From Mariprofundus sp. EBB-1 (GTDB lineage Bacteria > Pseudomonadota > Zetaproteobacteria > Mariprofundales > Mariprofundaceae), in contig NZ_RCFQ01000023.1 in the NCBI RefSeq assembly GCF_003665155.1, positions 1 to 47,765 on the forward strand: a DNA stretch of 47,765 nt, in the 5' to 3' direction. Of this stretch, positions 16,600 through 23,149 are shown piece after piece. A model generated the notes under the pieces. That model searched no databases and had not been told where the DNA came from. It saw only the letters and a list, made by a program, of their open reading frames with translations. Made by a program: the position numbers and the translations under genes. Position 1 is the first letter of the stretch, and each line of letters begins with the position of its first letter.

Positions 16600-16743
16600 T
16601 CACAGTCTTTCTTCATTTTCATCATTTGGGGAATGACCGATTAGAAACTCGATTTCAGGTAATGGTACATGGGCATTATGCAGGCTCACCCATTTGATAA
16701 ATTCCATACGTGCGCTTTCTGAATTTGCCAGCTCAGTGATCAT
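16600..16743 (-). CDS. 47-residue small protein, paralog of the 57-residue neighbour
   Basis: Too short for usual gene calling. The start ATG at 16743 has a strong AAGGAG 5 bases upstream, and TATAAT lies just before that. The product reads MITELANSESARMEFIKW and onward to LPEIEFLIG, then an acidic tail (HSPNDENEERL). It aligns from residue 1 to 40 without gaps to the protein at 16059-16232 (about 22 of 40 identical), which supports both reading frames and both starts. It lacks the Cys/His tail of its paralog. Function unknown. Confidence 0.65.
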   Translation of the reverse strand: MITELANSESARMEFIKWVSLHNAHVPLPEIEFLIGHSPNDENEERL

Positions 16744-16758
16744 GTGATCTCCTTGTTC

Positions 16759-16764
16759 ATTATA
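16759..16764 (-). promoter_or_regulatory. -10 element (TATAAT) for the 47-residue gene
   Basis: A consensus TATAAT on the minus strand ends 15 bases before the start codon, which would give a very short leader. No strong -35 is seen; TTGTTT lies 19 bp upstream. Confidence 0.4.
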
Positions 16765-16863
16765 GTGACTGTGCTAAATGATAAAACAAAATAAGACATG
16801 TTCATGTCATGGACGTGTCAGTTCTATGACGAATAAGACCTAACACCAAGGAAAGCAGCGACG

Positions 16864-17373
16864 ATGAGTGAGTATAAAAAAATGATCAGCGGACAAGCGT
16901 ACAATTGTCTGGATTCAGAGCTTCGGCAGCTGCGTGCGTCTGCCCGTTTGGCTTGTGCCAAATTCAATGCCCACCCAAGCCCCGGCAATATGAAACATAT
17001 CAAACGACTATTTAAACATTTGGGCAGTGCCATTCTGGAGCCCGGCTTTCAGTGTGATTACGGCATCAATATTCAGGTCGGTGATCATTTTTATGCCAAC
17101 TTTCATTGCGTGTTACTGGATGCGGCCCCCATCATCATCGGTGATCATGTGCTGCTAGGGCCCGGTGTGCATATTTACACCGCTGATCACCCCAAAGATC
17201 GTGAAGCCAGATCGCAAGGCACATGTTTTGCTAGAGCTGTTCATATTGGTAATGATGTATGGATTGGTGGTGGAGCAAAAATATTACCGGGCGTACATAT
17301 CGGTGATGGAGTGATTATCGGTGCCAACGCTGTGGTCACAAAAGATATTGCTAGCAATGAGATCTTTTATTAA
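16864..17373 (+). CDS. Sugar O-acetyltransferase, maltose/galactoside acetyltransferase family
   Basis: 169 residues: the N-terminal Mac domain ([20 protein letters not shown]), then a left-handed beta-helix of hexapeptide repeats ([18 protein letters not shown] to [12 protein letters not shown]). The catalytic histidine is in YTADHPKD. The family transfers acetyl from acetyl-CoA to sugar hydroxyls as a trimer. The protein stops at [10 protein letters not shown], where relatives continue for roughly 10 to 15 residues with a GNPA-type segment that helps close the acetyl-CoA site. It is therefore slightly truncated at the C-terminus and may be impaired. Cotranscription with the next gene, 29 bp downstream, is likely. 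Confidence 0.85.
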   Translation: MSEYKKMISGQAYNCLDSELRQLRASARLACAKFNAHPSPGNMKHIKRLFKHLGSAILEPGFQCDYGINIQVGDHFYANFHCVLLDAAPIIIGDHVLLGPGVHIYTADHPKDREARSQGTCFARAVHIGNDVWIGGGAKILPGVHIGDGVIIGANAVVTKDIASNEIFY

Positions 17374-17402
17374 CCGTTCAATCATGAAAAGGAGTCTTCA
17401 AC

Positions 17403-18461
17403 GTGAACCGTACTGTCGATACAACAGAGGCAATGCTGAACCTATTTGAAAAAGAGATGTTGCGTACGCTGAAAGGCGCTAACACAACAACAATCGTCCA
17501 TTTGGCTCATCATATGGTTGATGCCCAGTATCGTGTATTAAATATTCAAGATGCATTGCATCATCTCATCGCATCCGGCTGCAAGAACACAGAAATCTAT
17601 ACCGCTTTTGTGCGTTGCGAATGGGCGGCTTTAAATATTATATTACCCCAACTTAACGAGCTTGATGAAAAGGAAAAGACCCATCAACTGGGCGGCATGA
17701 TTGATCGTTTTCATGCTATTAAATATGCTTTAATCACTGTCAGCGAAGCGCTATGCGATGAAAAAATAAGCCATCACCATGATCCTCTGATATTGAATCA
17801 GGCTAGAGAAGCATGGATGATAAAACAGCAGGTTTCGTTTTATAACTTATTTGATGAGATGCCTGTTCGCGCCACCGTTACTGTTTCGGCATGGAATACT
17901 GATCATATCTTACATAGCAACATTACACCTGAACTCGCTCGCGTTTTTTCTGCAGACCCTGAAATGCGCTATGCATATATTGATTGTCCACAGCCGGGGT
18001 TCCGTCTCAAAGTCATGGTGGATAAGGTTTCGCGTAAAAGCGCGCGATTAAAAGTTGTGACCGTTGACGCCTCCGGTGTAGCCCTGCGCAAAGAGGTTCG
18101 CATTGGCCTTGAAGAGCATCAGCCAGTCAAAATATTATCTGCCAGCAAGCTGATATGCCCTGCTCAATTAACGGAAATATCTCAAAAAGGACTCGGGCTA
18201 ACTGCCCAACAGGAACTGCCTTTTGTTGCCGGTGAAAAATTCACCTGCCAAACTCAAATTGGTAAAATCAACGTAAACCATATCAGTGAAGTTGTTTGGG
18301 TTCGATCTTTCCAGAAGGGCGGACGTTTTGCCTTAACCATTGAATTTGACAAAGCAATCTGCAGACAGCTCAACAGTGAAATTCTTGATCTACAACGTAA
18401 AAAGATTGCTCGCCTTTCCCGATTGGGCATGCCTCCGGCATTCCACGCATACAAACCTTAA
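17403..18461 (+). CDS. Helical protein with a C-terminal PilZ-like domain
   Basis: 352 residues. Residues 1 to about 130 are mainly helical with no membrane segment. The C-terminal part (about 240-340) resembles a PilZ beta-barrel, with LTEISQKGLGL and EVVWVRSFQKGGRFALTIEF in the expected places. The N-terminal RxxxR that clamps cyclic di-GMP in classical PilZ domains is not evident, so it may be a non-binding type. The GTG at 17403 has AAGGAG 9 bases upstream. It follows the acetyltransferase gene closely and converges with the next gene. Confidence 0.55.
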   Translation: MNRTVDTTEAMLNLFEKEMLRTLKGANTTTIVHLAHHMVDAQYRVLNIQDALHHLIASGCKNTEIYTAFVRCEWAALNIILPQLNELDEKEKTHQLGGMIDRFHAIKYALITVSEALCDEKISHHHDPLILNQAREAWMIKQQVSFYNLFDEMPVRATVTVSAWNTDHILHSNITPELARVFSADPEMRYAYIDCPQPGFRLKVMVDKVSRKSARLKVVTVDASGVALRKEVRIGLEEHQPVKILSASKLICPAQLTEISQKGLGLTAQQELPFVAGEKFTCQTQIGKINVNHISEVVWVRSFQKGGRFALTIEFDKAICRQLNSEILDLQRKKIARLSRLGMPPAFHAYKP

Positions 18462-18486
18462 GAAAATACTGAAAGCTTCACACCGG

Positions 18487-19119
18487 TCAATCGGCCTTAA
18501 AATCAATGCTGGCATGAGAAGCATCACAGTTCGGGGACATTTGTGTGGCTCCACAACGGCACAGGGCACTCTTCTTGCAGACACGGGCAACAGCTCCCGA
18601 TGCATCATAAATCGTGTGCGGGCCAAGCAAATAGAGAGGCCCATTCTTTAATGTTTTGATTTCCAGAAGGCCGGACTCCTGTGGATCATCCGGATTAGAA
18701 GCAACCAGTTCACCAGCATCGCTAAAGCCAGCTTCACTATGTGAATCATCACAATAGGGTTGATTTTTGGATGCGCCACAACGGCATAGAGTGGCACGCG
18801 GTGAATCAGCCTTCACGCCATTAAGTGTAAAGTTTGCATGGATCGTTAATGGCCCGTCCTTCTCCACGGTGACGCTGTTATACTGCGGTGCTTGCTCACG
18901 CTGACTCTCTTTATCATAACGTAGCGCACCGGATGGACATGACTCAATCAACGCTACCAGCGCATCCACGTCTGCTGCATCGGGATGAATCCATGGCCCT
19001 TCCGCATTAGACTCAAACACCTTGGGCAATGTGCGCACACACAGACCAGCATGCATGCAGCGCTCAGCATCAAAATGAACAACGATCTCTTTACCTTTGT
19101 ATTGCTGTTTCTTGCTCAT
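18487..19119 (-). CDS. Ferredoxin-like plus double CDGSH iron-sulfur protein
   Basis: 210 residues with three predicted Fe-S sites. The N-terminal ~70 residues match the divergent mono-cluster ferredoxin type (Fer4_19), with cysteines in AERCMHAGLC and IESCPSGAL. Two CDGSH-type motifs follow, CRCGASKNQPYCDDSH (about 111-126) and CRCGATQMSPNCDASH near the C-terminus, each with the C-x-C-x2-S/T-x3-P-x-C-D-x-S-H pattern that binds a [2Fe-2S] cluster. The likely role is electron transfer or cluster sensing in the cytoplasm. The start has GGGAGG a few bases upstream. Confidence 0.9.
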   Translation of the reverse strand: MSKKQQYKGKEIVVHFDAERCMHAGLCVRTLPKVFESNAEGPWIHPDAADVDALVALIESCPSGALRYDKESQREQAPQYNSVTVEKDGPLTIHANFTLNGVKADSPRATLCRCGASKNQPYCDDSHSEAGFSDAGELVASNPDDPQESGLLEIKTLKNGPLYLLGPHTIYDASGAVARVCKKSALCRCGATQMSPNCDASHASIDFKAD

Positions 19120-19150
19120 TCATCCTCCCTCTACGCTTTCTTACCTGCAA

Positions 19151-19651
19151 CTAATACACATCTAAAATTTCATAATGGCGCGTTCGGCCGGCAATATGCA
19201 CCTCAACCTCATCGCCAGCATTTTTTCTCATCAAGGCACGCCCAAGCGGTGATCTCGGGGTAATCACCGTAACTTCTATTGCACCACAATGAACCTTTAG
19301 CCCACCAGCCTCAGCTGCAACCCATAACAGCTGTTGAAGCCCCTGCTCATCGGCCAACAAAAGCATTGAGGAACACATTACCTCAGAAGTGTATGCGTTG
19401 ACTGTAATCTGTTTAAAGTATGATAGTGAACGCTCTACTTCAATCAGACGAGTACCCTGCCCCTGGGCCAGATAGGATGCTTCCAAGCCCATCGTTTCAT
19501 ACTTACTCGATCCCAGACAATCTGCGTGTGTTGCCGTATCCCGGGCAAGTGCAACGGCCTGCTCAAGCATCAATAGATCGGAAGCCAATTGTTCAATGAT
19601 GCATTGTAAGAACGATTGTTTATCCTGTATCGCTTCTCTAACATTATTCAT
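19151..19651 (-). CDS. GreA/GreB-family protein with atypical N-terminus
   Basis: 166 residues. The C-terminal half is a GreA/GreB FKBP-like domain, recognisable from VITPRSPLGRALMRKNAGDEVEV and the terminal YEILDVY. The N-terminal half has the SSKYETMGLEASYLAQGQG segment typical of a proteobacterial side family rather than the coiled coil with acidic tip of true GreA. It probably binds RNA polymerase or acts like the Rnk group, but transcript-cleavage activity should not be assumed. It starts 3 bp after the ankyrin gene, so the two are likely cotranscribed. Confidence 0.75.
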   Translation of the reverse strand: MNNVREAIQDKQSFLQCIIEQLASDLLMLEQAVALARDTATHADCLGSSKYETMGLEASYLAQGQGTRLIEVERSLSYFKQITVNAYTSEVMCSSMLLLADEQGLQQLLWVAAEAGGLKVHCGAIEVTVITPRSPLGRALMRKNAGDEVEVHIAGRTRHYEILDVY

Positions 19652-19654
19652 GGG

Positions 19655-20053
19655 TTACTTATCAAATAACATTAAATTCGCTCCATGCTTGATATACAGC
19701 TCGGTAAGCTCACGTGGCATGGAACCATAAAATGCAAAATAATAGGGATAATCATAATCTTTATCCTTGATATTCGGATCAGCCCCCGCCTCTAACAGTA
19801 TTCGAATCGAATCCATATTTTTTGCTGTCAGATGCAGCGCGGTTGAGTCGTAATCATTCTGAACATCCAACTCAGCTCCGGCCGAAATCAACAAGCGCAT
19901 GATATGAAGATCCCCGGCTTTGGTGGCGTGATGTAAGGCTGTGTTCAGTTTCTCATCGCGCGTATTCACATCAAAACCTGCAGCAAGAGCCTCACTCAAG
20001 GTTTTTTCATCACCATCAGATACCGCTTTAAACCATGTTTCCTGATCTAGCAT
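19655..20053 (-). CDS. Ankyrin-repeat protein
   Basis: About 132 residues with three to four ankyrin repeats. Visible are DEKTLSEALAAGFDVN, NTALHHATKAGDLHIMRLLI, STALHLTAKNMDSIRILLEAGADPN and LTELYIKHGAN. There is no signal peptide, so it is predicted to be a cytoplasmic protein-binding adaptor. Two ATGs are adjacent; the second (20053) has the better spacing to GAGG. It is encoded immediately before the GreA-like gene. Confidence 0.85.
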   Translation of the reverse strand: MLDQETWFKAVSDGDEKTLSEALAAGFDVNTRDEKLNTALHHATKAGDLHIMRLLISAGAELDVQNDYDSTALHLTAKNMDSIRILLEAGADPNIKDKDYDYPYYFAFYGSMPRELTELYIKHGANLMLFDK

Positions 20054-20229
20054 CATTCACCTCGCAAGCAGTGAGTTTATCGCCTCTGGATATCAATGCC
20101 AACGCACAATCCCGTATAATCCTACGAAAGCACGCGCAAAAAAGTTGTGAGAATAAAATGATCAGACAGTATTCACCCGGTTCGTTATCCACTGACATTA
20201 TACCGTATCACCGATCACCCGGAGAAATC

Positions 20230-20625
20230 ATGGCCAGACCACTGAAAATATTTATGCGCGGCAAACGCATCACCATGCTACAGGAAATATTGCGTCGGAT
20301 GGGTTACCCTATGCTTGATCAAGCAGGTCAGTTTGGCGCTTCTACCCGTGATGCTGTGAAGGACTATCAAAGGCAGCATGACTTCAAAGCAACGGGCATA
20401 GTTGATGATGCATTACTCTCTTTGATGCAACAGGGGCCACTTGCAAGCAGTGCAAAAGCCAAACCCTCCGACAGTGAAACAGCTCCAACAGCCCCCCCTG
20501 TGAATCAGATACAACTTGATGCACTCATTCACCTGTTGGTAGATAAAGGGATCATCACAGAGGAGGAATTGAACAAGGAAATAGAGCGCCCTCAAACACT
20601 ACGCCTGCAACCCCCGCTGCTTTAA
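20230..20625 (+). CDS. Protein with a peptidoglycan-binding-like domain (PG_binding_1 type)
   Basis: 131 residues. Residues about 10-65 form a PG_binding_1-type three-helix module (ITMLQEILRRMGYPM, GQFGASTRDAVKDYQRQH, GIVDDALLSLM). A Pro/Ser/Thr linker and a short C-terminal helical segment ending in KGIITEEELNKEIE follow. No signal peptide is present, so export is not evident and the module may have another use. The ATG at 20230 has GGAG 5 bases upstream; a longer frame open to 20035 lacks support. The P-loop-like gene begins 21 bp after its stop. Confidence 0.75.
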   Translation: MARPLKIFMRGKRITMLQEILRRMGYPMLDQAGQFGASTRDAVKDYQRQHDFKATGIVDDALLSLMQQGPLASSAKAKPSDSETAPTAPPVNQIQLDALIHLLVDKGIITEEELNKEIERPQTLRLQPPLL

Positions 20626-20646
20626 CAGCGCTGATTGGAGATCTGT

Positions 20647-21291
20647 GTGTCTATCTATTTACGACCGGTATTTACCGCTTCTCTGGCTAACACATTACTG
20701 GCCGGGGCATGCATCCATTTGATCAGCGCGCATGGCCAGGGTCGGCGTCGAACCTTGCAGGATTTACGCCATCTTTTATCCGGATCACTGCAAACATTTC
20801 ACATGAATATGCGATCCTATAAGTTTGATTATAAAGATTTTATTGATGATTTAATATTGCAGTCAGGAAGTAAACCCTCTACGCCACAAAGCCTTGACAG
20901 CATACTCAAGAAAATTGAAAGAAAGCCACAAAATAGCCTGCTTATTCTCCATAACTTTGATGAGCTAAGATGCACAGAAAGCATCCATGCAGGTTACAGC
21001 AGTCTTTTTTTTCAGGCATTGAACAGTATTCAGCACCGTAAAAATATTGCCCTGCTGTGCGTCTCTGAACATGCATTCGATCACTACCTGATTCAGGCTG
21101 ATGGTAGCGAGGTAGTTCACTCCAATCTGGAAGCAGAATTCATACACTTACCTACCATCACATGCAGACAAATCATCGCAGAACTGCGTCGCCGCAATGT
21201 GCACCTGTCAGAAAATGAGTTGCAGCAATTGGCCTCAAGCTTACGCGCTCAACCAGCCCCCTACTCTGCGCTTGAAAACATAAAGAACTGA
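20647..21291 (+). CDS. Unrecognised protein with degenerate P-loop-like and Walker B-like motifs
   Basis: 214 residues. SAHGQGRRRTLQDL near residue 30 sits where a P-loop would be and LLILHNFDEL near residue 100 resembles a Walker B strand, but the first lacks the GKS/T of a true Walker A. Together with the preceding PG_binding-type gene this recalls the two halves of ExeA/GspA (an AAA ATPase plus a peptidoglycan-binding domain), here as separate proteins. That is an inference from arrangement only. The GTG at 20647 has GGAG 6 bases upstream and is preferred to the TTG at 20635. Confidence 0.6.
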   Translation: MSIYLRPVFTASLANTLLAGACIHLISAHGQGRRRTLQDLRHLLSGSLQTFHMNMRSYKFDYKDFIDDLILQSGSKPSTPQSLDSILKKIERKPQNSLLILHNFDELRCTESIHAGYSSLFFQALNSIQHRKNIALLCVSEHAFDHYLIQADGSEVVHSNLEAEFIHLPTITCRQIIAELRRRNVHLSENELQQLASSLRAQPAPYSALENIKN

Positions 21292-21381
21292 GAATCTCTC
21301 TCTTTGCCACATTCACCCTTGTGACATTTCACCGTTGGCAATCCCTGTTTATATGATATCATGACTGGTAAGAGAGGTCCT

Positions 21382-22170
21382 ATGAGTAAGCCGAATAAAA
21401 TGCCCAACGCTGAATACACAAAGTCTTTGTCTAAAATCTATCTTGAACTGGTGAAATGGCAGTACTGGATTAAAGAAAAAGGACTGCGTGTGATCATTAT
21501 TTTTGAGGGCCGTGATGCAGCCGGCAAAGGCGGTACCATTAAACGTCTGATGGAGCCACTGAATCCACGCGGCTGTAATGTGGTGGCTCTACCCGCACCC
21601 TCTGATCGAGAAAGCACACAATGGTATTTCCAGCGCTATGTGAATCATTTCCCTGCAGCCGGTGAAATCGTGGTCTTTGATCGCAGTTGGTACAATCGCG
21701 GCGGAGTGGAACGTGTCATGGATTTTTGTACCGACACAGAATACAGAGAGTTTTTGCGCAGTTGTCCAGAATTTGAACGCATGCTTGTGCGTTCGGGCAT
21801 CATTCTTTTGAAATATTGGTTTTCAGTCAGCGATGAAGAACAGGAGCGCCGTTTCCAAAAACGTGCCAACGATTCCGCTAAACACTGGAAACTCAGTCCG
21901 ATGGATCTGGAATCACGTAATCGGTGGGTAGAGTACTCCAAGGCCAAAGACGAGATGTTTTTCTATACGGATATCCCTGAAGCACCATGGAATGTGGTTG
22001 ATGCCGATGTAAAAAAACGAGCTCGCTTAAATTGTCTAACGCATATTCTGGATTCTATTCCTTATAAGGATATTATGCCTGCTCCGGTAGAACTGCCGGA
22101 ACGCAAAAAACAGGGCTCATACGAACGTCCCGATATCAACACACAAACATTTGTGCCTAGTAAGTATTAG
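21382..22170 (+). CDS. ppk2: Polyphosphate kinase 2 family protein
   Basis: A single-domain PPK2, about 262 residues, which uses polyphosphate to phosphorylate nucleoside diphosphates or monophosphates. Motifs: Walker A in FEGRDAAGKGGTIKRL, Walker B with the lid segment in VFDRSWYNRGGVERVM, and the family end (PYKDIMPAPVELPERKKQ). Length and motifs fit class I (NDP-phosphorylating), but the class cannot be fixed by eye. The ATG at 21382 has GAGAGG upstream; the one at 21361 has none. It is convergent with the PstS-like gene, 151 bp away, suggesting but not proving a phosphate theme. Confidence 0.93.
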   Translation: MSKPNKMPNAEYTKSLSKIYLELVKWQYWIKEKGLRVIIIFEGRDAAGKGGTIKRLMEPLNPRGCNVVALPAPSDRESTQWYFQRYVNHFPAAGEIVVFDRSWYNRGGVERVMDFCTDTEYREFLRSCPEFERMLVRSGIILLKYWFSVSDEEQERRFQKRANDSAKHWKLSPMDLESRNRWVEYSKAKDEMFFYTDIPEAPWNVVDADVKKRARLNCLTHILDSIPYKDIMPAPVELPERKKQGSYERPDINTQTFVPSKY

Positions 22171-22321
22171 TCTGTATTATTCATAAACGCTACCGCACCC
22201 TTGCTTGTTTCTTTATCCACCACGAATCCTTTGTAGGTCGTCCGGAAGCATTGCTACGAACGTTCTTCTCGTAATCCGTAGTCTGTAAGGAAGTACTGAT
22301 TTGATTGATTCAGTGTTTTCC

Positions 22322-23149
22322 TTATTGAATGGGCAAGTACCCCGCACGCTCAACCAGACGCTGTCCTTTTACTGATAAGATAAAACGCACAAATGCCTGC
22401 ACCTGAGCGGAAGCATCGTTGGGTAGCAACACATAAAGTTTACGCGAAATCGGATAAGCACCACTTCTGATATTTTCCACAGTAGCGGCTACAAGTTTGC
22501 CTTCAATTTGCAAATCCAGTCCATACACAAGCGCGTTCACATACGAAAAACTAACATACGCAATAGCCTGATCACTGCCGCTCACAATATTGACGACATC
22601 ATCATTGGACTCAAGAGTAATAGCCTCTGGAGATACTGCTGCCGTGGGAGAACCGAGCACATATTGTGCAAACACATGGCGTGTACCGCGATGCATCTCT
22701 TTATCCACAAGCAGAATCTGTCGATCTGCTCCCCCCACCTGTTTCCAGTTGGTAATCTTGCCCCGATAAATATCTGCCAACATGGATGGTGTAATCTGGG
22801 ATACACCGGATTGTTGCACTTCATGTGAAACAACAGGCACCACAGCATCCACAGCGACCGCCACATGCTGCACATCCCCCAATGTTTGCTGTTCCTCCAC
22901 GGTCAGGTTTCGGCTCATCATACCAATATCCACGCGCCTATCGATAAGCTGGCCAAAACCAGACGTCGAGCCGCCGCCATTAATACTGAAATGCACATCA
23001 GGGTGTGTTTGCATGTAGGCGTCAGCAACAAGCTGCATATATTTTTTAACCGTGGTGGATCCAGATACGGTGATTGTTTCCGCCCTTGCCTGCGGCATCG
23101 TGAATATCATCGCTGAAAGTAGAATCCAAAAAAAATGAATACTTCTCAT
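22322..23149 (-). CDS. PstS-like periplasmic phosphate-binding protein
   Basis: 275 residues with a signal peptide (hydrophobic segment 5-18, cleavage after QARA at 23). The mature protein begins ETITVSGSTTVKKYM and has the phosphate-binding family signatures INGGGSTSGFGQLIDRRVDIGMMSR, ADIYRGKITNWKQVGG and HRGTRHVFAQYVLGSP. No pstCAB transporter is nearby. Its start overlaps the end of the hybrid kinase gene by 4 bp (ATGA), so it is translationally coupled to a sensor, which suggests a ligand-sensing role rather than transport (inference). Confidence 0.9.
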   Translation of the reverse strand: MRSIHFFWILLSAMIFTMPQARAETITVSGSTTVKKYMQLVADAYMQTHPDVHFSINGGGSTSGFGQLIDRRVDIGMMSRNLTVEEQQTLGDVQHVAVAVDAVVPVVSHEVQQSGVSQITPSMLADIYRGKITNWKQVGGADRQILLVDKEMHRGTRHVFAQYVLGSPTAAVSPEAITLESNDDVVNIVSGSDQAIAYVSFSYVNALVYGLDLQIEGKLVAATVENIRSGAYPISRKLYVLLPNDASAQVQAFVRFILSVKGQRLVERAGYLPIQ

